Positions 25,228 to 34,016 are shown, counted from the first letter of the stretch. The stretch is DNA of 64,000 bases from Bryobacterales bacterium (GCA_020852755.1 JADZAF010000229.1:1-64000); one strand, 5' to 3'. Program-made: numbers and translations. Notes: generated by a model not told the origin, from the sequence alone.

Positions 25228-25845
25228 ATGAACAGGGTGAACGGGTTTGCGGCCGGCGAGCGGGTCGTGCTGCGGCGCCTCTCGACTCCCGAGAAGATCC
25301 AGCACTTTCTGGACTGCGAGCTGGCTTACAACAAGGAGAAAGCCGGCCCCACCTGCCGCTCGCCGCGGAGAGTGCTGCGCGACCGCACGGCGCACTGCCT
25401 GGAAGGCGCGCTGATGGCTGCGGCGGCGCTGCGGGTGCACGGCTTTCCGCCGCTGCTGCTGGATCTGGAAGCGGTGCGCGACGACGACCACGTGCTGGCG
25501 ATCTACCGGCAGCGGGGCCACTGGGGCGCCATCGCCAAATCGAACTACGCCGGCCTGCGTTTCCGCGAGCCGGTCTACCGGACGCTGCGCGAGCTGGCCA
25601 TGTCGTATTTCGAGCACTACTACAACCTCTCGGGTGAGAAGACGCTGCGGGCCTACTCCCGCCCGGTGAACCTGGCGCGCTTCGACCGGCTGCAATGGAT
25701 GACGGCCGAGCAGGACTTGTGGCCGGTAGCGGAACATCTCTGCGTCGTGCGGCATACGCCGCTGCTGACCCTGGCCTCGGTGCGCGGCCTGAACCGCGTG
25801 GACGAGCGGCTCATGGCGGCCGGGCTGGTGGGCTCGGTCCGGTAA
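25228..25845 (+). CDS. Transglutaminase-like cysteine protein
   Basis: 205 residues from the ATG at 25228. TAHCLEGALMAAAALRVHGFPPLLLDL (about residues 57-83) supplies the cysteine of a transglutaminase-like core, and DDDHVLAIYRQRGHWGAIAKSNYAGL supplies the histidine (DDDHV) and later catalytic positions. The family may hydrolyse or cross-link peptides or act on metabolites; no substrate can be assigned. It is cytosolic by appearance. Related single-domain proteins sit alone in many genomes, so context helps little here. Confidence 0.7.
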   Translation: MNRVNGFAAGERVVLRRLSTPEKIQHFLDCELAYNKEKAGPTCRSPRRVLRDRTAHCLEGALMAAAALRVHGFPPLLLDLEAVRDDDHVLAIYRQRGHWGAIAKSNYAGLRFREPVYRTLRELAMSYFEHYYNLSGEKTLRAYSRPVNLARFDRLQWMTAEQDLWPVAEHLCVVRHTPLLTLASVRGLNRVDERLMAAGLVGSVR

Positions 25846-25906
25846 CGCGGGCGGGTCCCGGCTGTAGTATTCTAGAAATGAAGTCGAAAGTTCTGGAGGT
25901 CAGAGT

Positions 25907-27067
25907 ATGTTTTCATTCTCCCGCACGCTGGCGGTAGCAGCGGCTGGCGTCCTCATGTTTGCCGCTTCGGCCACCGCCCAGACTTCCTCGCTGGAAGGAG
26001 AAGTGAAGGGTCCGGACGGGAAGCCCCTGAAGGGCGCATTGGTCAAGATCGAACGCAAGGATATCAGAGGCAACTACAAGGTTAAGACAGACAAGAAGGG
26101 TCACTACTTCCATGCCGGCCTTCCGCTGGGTATGTACAAAGTGACGCTCGAAGTGGATGGGCGGGACGTGGATTCCGTGGACGGCGTGCGCACGCGCCTG
26201 GGCGATCCGACCCCGGTCAACTTCGACATGCAGGCCATCCGGCAGCGCCAGGAGGCATTGCAGAAGGCGGCGGAATCCGGGCAGTTGAGCCAGGAACAGC
26301 AGCGCGGGCTCTCCTCCGAGCAGAAGGCGGCGCTGGAGAAGGCGATGAAGGAGCGCGAGCAGGCGCTGGCTAAGAACAAGGAGTTGAACGACGCCTTCAA
26401 CCAGGGCGTGCAGGCCTTGAACGGGAAGCAGTTCGATGCGGCCATCGCGGCCTTCACCAAGGCGGGAGAACTGGATCCCAAGCAGCACGTGGTGTGGGCG
26501 CAGCTGGCCGAAGCCTACATGCAGTCGGGAGGCACCAAGAGCGGAGCGGAACAGGATGCCCTGTACGCCAAGGGCCTGGAGTCCTACCAGAAAGCGATGG
26601 AGCTGAAGCCGGAGGACGCGGCCTACCATAACAACTTCGCGCTGGCGCTGGCCCGGGCCAGGAAGTTCGACGAGGCCAAGGCGGAACTGACCAAGGCGGC
26701 GCAGCTCGACCCGCCGCAGGCCGGCCGCTACTACTACAACCTGGGCGCCGTTCTGGTGAACACCGGCCAGATGGAACCGGCCGGCGACGCCTTCAAGAAG
26801 GCCATCGAAGCCGACCCGAACTACGCGCCGGCCCAGTATCAATACGGCGTCTACCTGGTTTCGAAGGCCCAGACGACGCCGGATGGAAAAGTCATCCCCG
26901 TGCCTGGAACCCGGGAAGCGTTTGAGGCGTATCTGAAGCTGGAGCCCAACGGCCCGTTCGCGGACAGCGCCAAGGGAATGATCGCGTCGATGGAGAGCGC
27001 GCTTTCCACCGAGTACAAGAATCCCGATGCGCCGGCCGCCAAGAAATCGGGCGCCAAGAAGAAATAA
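25907..27067 (+). CDS. Secreted CarboxypepD_reg plus TPR protein
   Basis: 386 residues with a signal peptide (MFSFSRTLAVAAAGVLMFAASATA) and a good GGAGG ribosome-binding site. Residues about 28-105 form a carboxypeptidase regulatory-like sandwich (LEGEVKGPDGKPLKGALVKI; YKVTLEVDG). Residues about 110-155 are charged, coiled-coil-like. Three to four TPRs follow (about 160-340: FNQGVQALNGKQFDAAIAAFTKAGELDP and others). The tail is Lys-rich (PAAKKSGAKKK). The same sandwich type occurs at the N-termini of the receptors next door, but here it is joined to TPRs, suggesting a periplasmic scaffold. A terminator follows at once. Confidence 0.85.
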   Translation: MFSFSRTLAVAAAGVLMFAASATAQTSSLEGEVKGPDGKPLKGALVKIERKDIRGNYKVKTDKKGHYFHAGLPLGMYKVTLEVDGRDVDSVDGVRTRLGDPTPVNFDMQAIRQRQEALQKAAESGQLSQEQQRGLSSEQKAALEKAMKEREQALAKNKELNDAFNQGVQALNGKQFDAAIAAFTKAGELDPKQHVVWAQLAEAYMQSGGTKSGAEQDALYAKGLESYQKAMELKPEDAAYHNNFALALARARKFDEAKAELTKAAQLDPPQAGRYYYNLGAVLVNTGQMEPAGDAFKKAIEADPNYAPAQYQYGVYLVSKAQTTPDGKVIPVPGTREAFEAYLKLEPNGPFADSAKGMIASMESALSTEYKNPDAPAAKKSGAKKK

Positions 27068-27081
27068 TTGACGGGAAGTGA

Positions 27082-27115
27082 TGGGCGCCTCCCGCGAGGC
27101 GCCCATTGTGTTTTT
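27082..27115 (+). terminator. Rho-independent terminator between the TPR and YHS genes
   Basis: A 10-bp stem, TGGGCGCCTC (27082-27091) with GAGGCGCCCA (27096-27105), and a 4-nt loop, then TTGTGTTTTT. The T-run ends 1 nt before the ATG of the next gene, so that gene depends on read-through or on a promoter I cannot see. Confidence 0.9.
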
Positions 27116-27116
27116 G

Positions 27117-27401
27117 ATGCGTTTTATTCTGATCAATTTCGTCCGGCTGCTGTTCCTCGTGGTTCTGGTCATGGTTCTGCGGGCAGCATTCGGTTATGTC
27201 GCCCGGGCCCTGGGTGGCCGGCCGGCCGGACCGGTCAGCGGCGCCAGCGCCGCCGGCGGCCGGGGCAGCAGCGGCGAATTGAAAAAGGACCCGGTCTGCG
27301 GGGTCTTCGTTTCCGTCCAGTCATCCGTCAAGAAAACCATCGACGGCGAAGTGATGCACTTCTGCTCGGCCGCGTGCCGGGACAAATTCCGGGCCGCGTG
27401 A
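27117..27401 (+). CDS. Small membrane protein with YHS/TRASH-like metal domain (PP0621 type)
   Basis: 94 residues from the ATG at 27117. One membrane helix (about 5-28, FVRLLFLVVLVMVLRAAFGYVA), a Gly/Ala-rich linker, then LKKDPVCGVFVSVQSSV and GEVMHFCSAACRDKF, the cysteine pattern C..C...C of YHS or TRASH domains that bind metal or sense metals in trafficking proteins. Closest in plan to PP0621-family proteins. Function unknown. The start codon directly follows the terminator of the upstream gene. Confidence 0.75.
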   Translation: MRFILINFVRLLFLVVLVMVLRAAFGYVARALGGRPAGPVSGASAAGGRGSSGELKKDPVCGVFVSVQSSVKKTIDGEVMHFCSAACRDKFRAA

Positions 27402-27468
27402 GAAGTCGGGAGGTCCGATTCCCGTTTACCTTGCCGCGGCTGCCGGGGGGGTCATTCAAGGAGAATCG

Positions 27469-28038
27469 ATGCGTCGAGTACTGTTGGTAGTGGGATTGTG
27501 CGCCTTTGCGGCAGGGGCCCGGGCTCAGGTGGGGGAGTTCGGGGTCAGCGTGGGGAAAGCCAGCTACCGGAATAACGATGTGGGCACGGACGGCCAGTTC
27601 CGCTATACGGTGGGAGGGAACTTCCGGCTGGGCCTGCGGCTGACGTTGAACACGTACCGCTTTTTCGGACACGAGATCGGCTACGGATACAACCGGGGAA
27701 ACCTGGAGGTGGCGGGCGAGAAATCGGGCATGTCCATCCACCAGTTCGGCTACAGCTTCCTGGCCTATGCCACCCCGGAAGGCTCCGCCATCCGGCCGTT
27801 CGCGGCGGGCGGCGGCCACTTCAGCACTTTCTATCCGCCCGGCACCTCGGTCTACACGGGCGGCTACACCAAGTTCGGTTTCAACTACGGCGGCGGATTG
27901 AAGGTGCGGATCACACCGGTCTGGGCGCTGCGATTCGACGTTCGCGACTACGCCACCGCGAAGCCGTTCCCTCTCACCGACCGCTCCGGGATGCTGCACC
28001 AACTGGAGACCTCGGCCGGGCTGTCCTTCATCTTCTGA
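27469..28038 (+). CDS. Outer-membrane beta-barrel protein
   Basis: 189 residues, with signal peptide MRRVLLVVGLCAFAAGARA and preceded by AAGGAG. The mature part alternates polar and aromatic residues in eight-strand fashion (GEFGVSVGKASY, FRYTVGGNFRLGLRL, FFGHEIGYGYNRG, HQFGYSFLAYAT, KFGFNYGGGLKVRI, WALRFDVRDY) and ends in LSFIF, a typical C-terminal phenylalanine. This resembles OmpA-like or OmpW-like small barrels. The ligand or role is unknown. Confidence 0.8.
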   Translation: MRRVLLVVGLCAFAAGARAQVGEFGVSVGKASYRNNDVGTDGQFRYTVGGNFRLGLRLTLNTYRFFGHEIGYGYNRGNLEVAGEKSGMSIHQFGYSFLAYATPEGSAIRPFAAGGGHFSTFYPPGTSVYTGGYTKFGFNYGGGLKVRITPVWALRFDVRDYATAKPFPLTDRSGMLHQLETSAGLSFIF

Positions 28039-28050
28039 GCGGCGCGCCGG

Positions 28051-28437
28051 ATGACGGGGGTGGTGGCCGGCATCATTGAACGGGACGGCGCGGTCCTGGT
28101 GTGCCGGCGCCGGGCCGGTCAGACTCATGCGCTCAAGTGGGAATTCCCCGGGGGCAAGGTGGAACCGGGAGAATCGCCCGAGGCGGCGCTGGTCCGGGAA
28201 CTGCGGGAGGAGCTGGGGATCGAGGCGGGGATCAGCGAGCGGATCGGCGGCTACTCCTATCAATACCCGGGACGGGACCCCATCCGGCTGTTCTTTTTCC
28301 GGGTGTGCAGCTTCGAGGGTGAGCCGGCAAACCTGGTCTTCGAAGAGATCCGCTGGGCGCCGAGGGCATCGCTGCCCGGATTCGACTTCGTGGAGGGGGA
28401 CATCGAGTTCGTGCGGCAACTGGCGGGCGGAACCTGA
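28051..28437 (+). CDS. Nudix hydrolase, MutT-like
   Basis: 128 residues with a full Nudix box from G35 to I57 (GGKVEPGESPEAALVRELREEL). The layout resembles MutT 8-oxo-dGTP diphosphatases (N-terminal VVAGIIERDGAVLVCRRR), consistent with a nucleotide-pool sanitising role, though other Nudix substrates are possible. It starts 13 nt after the beta-barrel gene stop and so may be cotranscribed. No signal peptide. Confidence 0.88.
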   Translation: MTGVVAGIIERDGAVLVCRRRAGQTHALKWEFPGGKVEPGESPEAALVRELREELGIEAGISERIGGYSYQYPGRDPIRLFFFRVCSFEGEPANLVFEEIRWAPRASLPGFDFVEGDIEFVRQLAGGT

Positions 28438-28699
28438 GAATGGGTCTCTCAGGCTTGACATTTGCACGAGGGGCAAGCTGTCAGCACTCAGCAATCAGCG
28501 ATGAGCTTCAGGAATCAGCGCCCCGGCGCGGGGTGCGATCCGAGCAGGGATGGCGCAGCGCGGGAGCTTGCTTCGGGCCGGTGATGGAACCACGAGTCGG
28601 CCAGTCCGCTGATCAAAAAGCCGAACGCTGACTTACCGGCTGGTCTTCAACGGAGTCCTACGGGAGAATCCGACGGCCTTCCTTCCCGCCACGGCCATC
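28438..28699. other. Intergenic DNA, no gene seen
   Basis: About 260 nt between convergent genes. It contains a CAGCACTCAGCAATCAGCG-like simple repeat (28481-28500 region) and no plausible reading frame. I see no clear terminator. Confidence 0.5.
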
Positions 28700-29413
28700 C
28701 TAATTACGCGGGAGGAGGACCTGCACCTTGCGTTCGCGGTTCAACTGCTCGGTGAAATCGCGGTCGATCAGGTCGAGCGACGCCTGGTTATGCACTCCCT
28801 GGGGGGTCACGTAGTGCAGCGTCTCCCCGTCCACCCAATAGGCCATGGCGGAGTAGATGGACTGGTCCTTGAACGCCACCAGGTAGCTATGGCCCCGGCT
28901 GCCGGAGTCGGGTTCCCCGGCCGGACGGGAGGGGGCGTCGTAGATGCGGACTCCGGATGATTCCGCCTCGGATTCCTGCGCCGCCGGGTAGTCCTGAGCG
29001 GTGAGCGCGGCGCCGCCCTCGGGGATGAAATTCTGGTTGATCACCACCTGAGGGGCGGGCGGCGGTGTGTTGACAATCGTGATGTTGGGCGCCTGCGGCT
29101 CCTGGTAGGGGTAGCCTCCCAGGAAAACCGGGTAGGCGTAGGGGACCAGCAGGACGTTCCGTTTTCCATGGTTGGGCCGGCGATTGACGTCGGGAGGAAA
29201 GCCGCTGACGGTGGAGCCCAGCCGCCGGGCGAAGCCCGGATCGGTGATGGAGAAGGGATTCCGGGCTACCGGGGGACGCGGGGTCCCGGGGTGAATCACG
29301 CTGCCGAAACCGGGGCTTTGGAAACGGGCGCCCCGGCCTTGTACGGGTGCGCGCTGGGCGAAAAGAGAGCCAGCCAGGAGAAAAGTCAAACCCACCGGTA
29401 CCAGGACTTTCAT
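28700..29413 (-). CDS. Secreted hypothetical protein, Pro-rich
   Basis: 237 residues from the ATG at 29413 with a GGGGGAGAT ribosome-binding site. Signal peptide MKVLVPVGLTFLLAGSLFAQ. The mature N-terminal half is rich in Pro, Gly, Arg and Asn (PRPPVARNPFSI; YPYQEPQAPN; NTPPPAPQVVINQNF), probably disordered. The C-terminal ~60 residues (YLVAFKDQSIYSAMAYWVDGETLHYVTPQGV) look folded. The last gene of a minus-strand run after bamA and skp, which hints at the cell envelope. Confidence 0.6.
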   Translation of the reverse strand: MKVLVPVGLTFLLAGSLFAQRAPVQGRGARFQSPGFGSVIHPGTPRPPVARNPFSITDPGFARRLGSTVSGFPPDVNRRPNHGKRNVLLVPYAYPVFLGGYPYQEPQAPNITIVNTPPPAPQVVINQNFIPEGGAALTAQDYPAAQESEAESSGVRIYDAPSRPAGEPDSGSRGHSYLVAFKDQSIYSAMAYWVDGETLHYVTPQGVHNQASLDLIDRDFTEQLNRERKVQVLLPRN

Positions 29414-29524
29414 ATCTCCCCCGCTTTCAGGGTACCTCCAATCCGGGCATGGAACAACCCGGGCGGCCGTTTGTTTACGACTGTCCACACCCGGATTGTT
29501 TCCGGGCCAACACTGCGGAATCCG

Positions 29525-30154
29525 CTACTTCTTGGGGGCGGGAACAGCCGGCTTGGGAGCAGCAGGTTTGGGCGCGGCCGGCCGGGCGGCGGCGGGCGGC
29601 GGAGCCGCGGTGCCGGAAGCGGCCGGGGCGTTTTCGTCGTACAGCTTCACGATGTCCTGCGTGATGTCGATTCCGTTGGCGGCGTACAGGACCGGAGTCT
29701 GGGGGGAACTGACGTCAAGGATCACGGCGTAGCCGTTGTCCTGGGCGTACTTGGAGATCACAGCCATGATCTTGGCTCCCAGCTCCTGCATGATGCGATT
29801 CTGCTCCTGGTCAAGCTCGGCCTGGGCGTCCTCGGTGTCGCGCTGCAGGATCTTGGTCTTCTGATCGATATCGCGGGCCAGCTTCTGCTTGGCCTCATCG
29901 CTCATGGTGTTGCTGCCCTTGCGCATCTGGTCCTGCAACTGGGCGATCTCGTTCTGCTTCTTCTCGATCTCGGTCTTCTTGGGGGCGAACTTGGCCTGCA
30001 GGTTGTTGAGAGCCTTCTGGCCGTCCTTGGTGCCCAAGATGGCGCCCTGGATCTGGATGATGCCGACCTTGGTCGGCGGAGCGGAGGACTGAGCGCCCGC
30101 CAGGGAAGCGAGCCCCAAGACCAGGGCGGGCAGTAACATCGTCTTGCTGTTCAC
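29525..30154 (-). CDS. skp: Periplasmic chaperone Skp/OmpH family
   Basis: 209 residues from a GTG at 30154 with AAGGAG at 30162-30168. Signal peptide MNSKTMLLPALVLGLASLAGA. The body has the OmpH plan: a beta start (KVGIIQIQGAILGTKDG), a long charged coiled coil (KTEIEKKQNEIAQLQDQMRKG to QNRIMQELGAK) and a beta end (NGYAVILDVSS). Skp trimers hold unfolded outer-membrane proteins for BamA, whose gene lies directly upstream. Unusually, the C-terminal ~30 residues form an Ala/Pro/Lys tail (AAPKPAAPKPAVPAPKK) absent from the model protein. Confidence 0.87.
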   Translation of the reverse strand: MNSKTMLLPALVLGLASLAGAQSSAPPTKVGIIQIQGAILGTKDGQKALNNLQAKFAPKKTEIEKKQNEIAQLQDQMRKGSNTMSDEAKQKLARDIDQKTKILQRDTEDAQAELDQEQNRIMQELGAKIMAVISKYAQDNGYAVILDVSSPQTPVLYAANGIDITQDIVKLYDENAPAASGTAAPPPAAARPAAPKPAAPKPAVPAPKK

Positions 30155-30228
30155 GAAATTCAAACTCCTTCGTTCCATCTTCGCGTATTTGGCCGGCGTA
30201 CTGTTAGATTCTCTATGCTTGCCGGTCT

Positions 30229-33192
30229 TCAAAAGGTCCGGCCGATGGTGAACCGGAATGTTCTGCGCTGTTCAAAAAACGGCGTGGCGTTGCCCCAGGT
30301 CGCGACCGAGTTGATGAAGGTGGCCTGGTTGGGGAACATCGACCGGTCGGCCACGATAGGCGGCTGCAGGAACTGGCGCACCACCAGGGGGTTGTAGGCC
30401 CAGTAGATCCGGAACGGCGCGTTCACCACCGGCAGCAGCACCTGCAGCTCCAGGCCGGTGGACATACGCACCTTCTGAGTGCCGGGAGCGATAATCGCCT
30501 TGCCGGTGAAGTTGGCCTGGGGGAAGATGCCGTTCAACTCACTGACCCGGTCGCTGTTCATGGTGAGCTGGTTGGACCGCAGGATCTTGTTCACGCCGGC
30601 ATCCATGAAGGCGGCCAGGGTAACCGGCCCGACGATGGGGATGCGGTACTCGAAGTTACCGATGAACTGGGTATCGCCGCCCGGGAAGATGAGCTGGTAG
30701 ATGGGGATTCTCATCGTCTGGTTGACGATCTCGCCGTCCGCGTTCTTCTGGGTCCGGGCGCTGCCGTCGGCGTTCAGCACGTTGATGGTCGCCTCGCTGG
30801 GAATGAACGCCATGGGGCTGATTCCCCAGATGTCAAAACCGCGGATATCCTGTTCGCCGCCGATGTAGGTGCGGGCGAAGGGTGGAGCGACCTTGCCTCC
30901 GTAGCCGGTCAACAGCGACGCCATGCCGTGGAAGGCCAGGATGTGCTTGTTGTTAAACGGCGACGGCTTGAACCACTTGGCGTCGACCACCGGGCGGATG
31001 GTATTGACGTTGCCGCCCAGGAAACTGCCGGCAAACTGGGTGGAGATGAACAGGCTCCGGCCGGCGGTGGGATTGATCGGGTGATTGACGGTGTTATAGG
31101 AATAGGACGGAGTGATGGCGCTGGTCTTGATGCCGGTGAGCGAGTTAGGCCCGCCCAGGCCCTGGAAATTGATGAACTCGAAATACTGCCGCGACGCCGT
31201 GCTGTTGACGGTGATATCCGAGTTGTCGTAGCCGTAGGTGATGCCCACCCGGGCGAAACTGCGCTTCAACGGGTAGCTGGCCGAAACGGTGAAGCCGTAG
31301 CCGTTCTGCACGTAGTTCATCAGGTTGTCGCGGCCCACCGCCTCGAACAGAGGGATCAGGTTGCGCCCGGTAAGCAGGGAAACTTCGCGCCCCTGGTCGT
31401 AGTTGAAGCGCCGCGTGTACACGACGAACCCCAGCTGCAGGGGCCGGTCCATGAAGTAAGGCTCGGTGAAGCCGAAACTGACATCCTGCAAGCGGTCGCC
31501 CAGCTGGGATTCGATCGAGAGAGTCTCGCCCAGGCCCAGGAAGTTGTTGGTGGAATAGTTGAAACCGACGAAGCTGCCCGCGATGCCGGAGACGCCTCCG
31601 GTGAGCCCCACCGTGTTCTTCCCGCGCTCCTTCACCTTGAGGGTGATGTCCACGGTGTTGGTGCCGGGGTTGCGCTTGATGTCGGCCGCTTCCTCTTCCT
31701 TGAGGACTTCGAAGTAGCCCAGCTGGTTCAGGCGCAGGATGCTCAGCTCCCACAGCCGGGTGTTGTACATGTCGCCTTCATCCAGCAGGATCTCGCGGCG
31801 GATCACCTTGTCGCGCGTGGTCTGGTTGCCGGCAAAGTCGATGCGGCGGATGAAGAACTGCTTGCCCTCGTCGGCGGTCAGGGTCAGGTCAATCTTATCC
31901 GAGTTGGGAATGATGTTGAAATCCGGCTCGGGGACGAAGTCGATGTAGCCGAACTCGCCGTACAGCTTGCGCAGGTTCTCCAGGCCCTTGCGGAGCTTGG
32001 CGGTGGAGAAGATGTCGCCCTCCTGCATCTGGAACAAGGGCTTCATGAGGGTTTCCGGCGTGCGGAACAGCTTCACGCCCACGAAGTTGATCTTGTTGAG
32101 CTTGTACTGCCGTCCTTCCTCGACGGGAATGGTGAGGTCGGCGCGCTTGCCGGGCTTGTTCCGGTAGAAGAGCGGAATGCGGAACTTGCCGCCTCCCACG
32201 TCCCGGATGACCATCTTATGGTCCAGCACGCGGGCGGTGAAGTAGCCCTCCTGCTGGTAGGCATCGCGCAGCAGGTCCTTGTCCATGTCGAGCTTGGTGG
32301 AGTCGAAGGTCTTGGAGAAGATGTTCTCCAGGAAGATCGAATGGGGGACGCCGATGGGGCGGATGCTCTTCATGGCCCGGATGGCGCGGCGGTCGTTGAA
32401 GACCTGGTTCCCGACTACGTCGATGTCACCGATCTTGACCTTGGGGCCTTCCTTGACGTTGAAGGTGATTTCCAGGGAGGAGGGGGGAATCTGCCGGACA
32501 TCCGGCTCGACTTCGGCGAACTGCCGCCCGCGTTCCGCGAGGTACTCCTTGAGGACCACGGTGGCGCGCTGAACCTTGTTCGGATCGAACTGCGACTCGA
32601 CGGAGAGCCCGACCTTGCGTTCCTTGAAGCGATCCAGAATCTCGGACACCGTGATGGACTTCATGCCTTCGTACTTGATGGAGCGGACCACGCGGCGCTC
32701 GGTGAGCATGAAACGCACCACTACGCCGCCGGGCCCGGGCTCGCTTTCGAGGCGAATGTCGTCGAAGCGGCCGGTGTTCCACAGGGCCATGAAGTCGCGG
32801 CGCAGCACTTCCTCGTTGTAGACGTCGCCCCGGCGGGTGGCGATCATGGCCCGCAGGGTGTCCTGAGGAACGCGGCGGGCGCCGCGGAATTCGACGCGGT
32901 CCACGACGTTCTGTGCCGGGGGAGGGGCCTGGGCCTCCTGGGGAGCTTCCAGAGCCGGCCGGCCGGGACGCTGGGTTTCCGGCTTTTTCGGCTCGGCCGC
33001 AGGCGGCGGCTGCTCGCTGGGAGCCTGGGGGACCGATTCAAACGGGCTTTGTTTCTTGGCAGGCGCGGGCGTTTTCGCCTGATCCGGTCGGGGAGGCTGA
33101 GCGGAGGGTTGTTGCGCTCGAAGGATCAATGGAAGGATCGCGCAGACACAAACGACTACTGCGGACAGGCCCTTTAGCCTGCAGAAAACCAT
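30229..33192 (-). CDS. bamA: Outer-membrane assembly factor BamA
   Basis: 987 residues. Signal peptide (to about 26), then a Pro/Gln/Lys-rich linker (27-80) not found in the model protein. Five POTRA domains cover about 95-480 (NVVDRVEFRGARRVPQDTLRAMI; VRSIKYEGMKSITVSEILDRF; VKIGDIDVVGNQVFNDRRAI; KLNKINFVGVKLFR; FIRRIDFAGNQTTRDKVIRRE). The 16-strand barrel follows (from VGLTGGVSGIAGSFVG) with the loop-6 motif IRGF and a C-terminal FRFTIGRTF. It inserts beta-barrel proteins such as the four receptors here. It is followed by skp 75 nt downstream, the common bamA-skp order. A promoter lies upstream at 33284-33313. Confidence 0.93.
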   Translation of the reverse strand: MVFCRLKGLSAVVVCVCAILPLILRAQQPSAQPPRPDQAKTPAPAKKQSPFESVPQAPSEQPPPAAEPKKPETQRPGRPALEAPQEAQAPPPAQNVVDRVEFRGARRVPQDTLRAMIATRRGDVYNEEVLRRDFMALWNTGRFDDIRLESEPGPGGVVVRFMLTERRVVRSIKYEGMKSITVSEILDRFKERKVGLSVESQFDPNKVQRATVVLKEYLAERGRQFAEVEPDVRQIPPSSLEITFNVKEGPKVKIGDIDVVGNQVFNDRRAIRAMKSIRPIGVPHSIFLENIFSKTFDSTKLDMDKDLLRDAYQQEGYFTARVLDHKMVIRDVGGGKFRIPLFYRNKPGKRADLTIPVEEGRQYKLNKINFVGVKLFRTPETLMKPLFQMQEGDIFSTAKLRKGLENLRKLYGEFGYIDFVPEPDFNIIPNSDKIDLTLTADEGKQFFIRRIDFAGNQTTRDKVIRREILLDEGDMYNTRLWELSILRLNQLGYFEVLKEEEAADIKRNPGTNTVDITLKVKERGKNTVGLTGGVSGIAGSFVGFNYSTNNFLGLGETLSIESQLGDRLQDVSFGFTEPYFMDRPLQLGFVVYTRRFNYDQGREVSLLTGRNLIPLFEAVGRDNLMNYVQNGYGFTVSASYPLKRSFARVGITYGYDNSDITVNSTASRQYFEFINFQGLGGPNSLTGIKTSAITPSYSYNTVNHPINPTAGRSLFISTQFAGSFLGGNVNTIRPVVDAKWFKPSPFNNKHILAFHGMASLLTGYGGKVAPPFARTYIGGEQDIRGFDIWGISPMAFIPSEATINVLNADGSARTQKNADGEIVNQTMRIPIYQLIFPGGDTQFIGNFEYRIPIVGPVTLAAFMDAGVNKILRSNQLTMNSDRVSELNGIFPQANFTGKAIIAPGTQKVRMSTGLELQVLLPVVNAPFRIYWAYNPLVVRQFLQPPIVADRSMFPNQATFINSVATWGNATPFFEQRRTFRFTIGRTF

Positions 33193-33283
33193 GAAACAAA
33201 ATTCCTTTCCACTCTGCGCCTATAGGAGGACGTAGGACTCCGGCAGGCCGTTTCAGCGGTCATTGCACGCCGGTGAATCTCTC

Positions 33284-33313
33284 ATTTTAGCCGAATTGGG
33301 TGGAACTCAACAA
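33284..33313 (-). promoter_or_regulatory. Putative promoter of bamA-skp
   Basis: On the minus strand TTGTTG (33308-33313), 18 nt, then TAAAAT (33284-33289). The -35 overlaps the stop codon of the upstream membrane-protein gene. The leader is about 85 nt. This would let bamA-skp be expressed separately. Confidence 0.5.
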
Positions 33314-33864
33314 TTCGGTTCGGCCGGGGGGGACGGCAGGGCAGCGGTCTCCGGCTCGTCCTCCTCCCCCCAGGCACGGCACAAGCTGCTCAGCCGGGCT
33401 GGAAACGTCCCCAGAACCAAGCCGTAAAGCAAGTGAGCCACCACTACGGCCCGCTCAGGACTGTAAAGCGGCACCAGACTGTTTACCCGTTTCCAAAGAA
33501 AGCCGTGGGACAGATAATACCAGAGGAGGGCGAAGGCCATTCCGAGCAGGACCACGCGCAGCCGCCGGGAATGATCCCGTATGAGGAGTCCGAACACGAT
33601 GCCGAGCACTCCCCAGGTGAACAAGTCCAGCGCCAGACCGGAGAGGGTGGCCGCGCGGAAGCCCGCGTTCAGCACCGACGGGCCATGGAAAGTGGACGCC
33701 AGGAGGTTGGGGTAGGTCCAGGCCGGGAGGCCGCTCCAAAGGGAATGGATCGCCAGCCAGGCAAGGGCGGTGAGGCCGCCTGCGATTCCGGTTTCCACCC
33801 CGGCCAGTGCCAGGCATTGGACGGGAACGCCCGCCGGGCGGTTGGAAGGCATGAAAAGGCCCAT
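33307..33864 (-). CDS. Hypothetical polytopic membrane protein
   Basis: 185 residues if the ATG at 33864 (MGLFMPSNRPAG) is used; an ATG at 33852 is also possible. Four to five membrane helices: VPVQCLALAGVETGIAGGLTALAWLAI, SGLALDLFTWGVLGIVFGLLI, LRVVLLGMAFALLWYYLS and AVVVAHLLYGLVLG. The C-terminus is acidic and Pro-rich. A further extension to 34017 would run across the fabF-like promoter region and looks non-coding. I do not recognise the family. Position upstream of bamA suggests a shared envelope theme. Confidence 0.6.
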   Translation of the reverse strand: MGLFMPSNRPAGVPVQCLALAGVETGIAGGLTALAWLAIHSLWSGLPAWTYPNLLASTFHGPSVLNAGFRAATLSGLALDLFTWGVLGIVFGLLIRDHSRRLRVVLLGMAFALLWYYLSHGFLWKRVNSLVPLYSPERAVVVAHLLYGLVLGTFPARLSSLCRAWGEEDEPETAALPSPPAEPNC

Positions 33865-34016
33865 CCTAGCACAACCGTTGTCCGGCCCCATGCCCGGCAT
33901 GGCGCGGGGTTGAGCCGGAGAGACTGCCTGCATGTCTGCTCTGGGCGCCTTGCGAGGGGCTTCCGCGCCGCCGTCTCTCATTCCGATGTGAATAAGCTCA
34001 CCTTTGGATAGAATCA

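Noticed and set aside
28480-28510. Short direct repeat CAGCACTCAGCAATCAGCG as a CRISPR or mobile element trace
   Set aside because: Only imperfect, overlapping short words; no spacers, no inverted ends, no transposase.
30928-33177. 749-residue plus-strand frame opposite bamA
   Set aside because: Shadow of bamA; no motif and very skewed composition.
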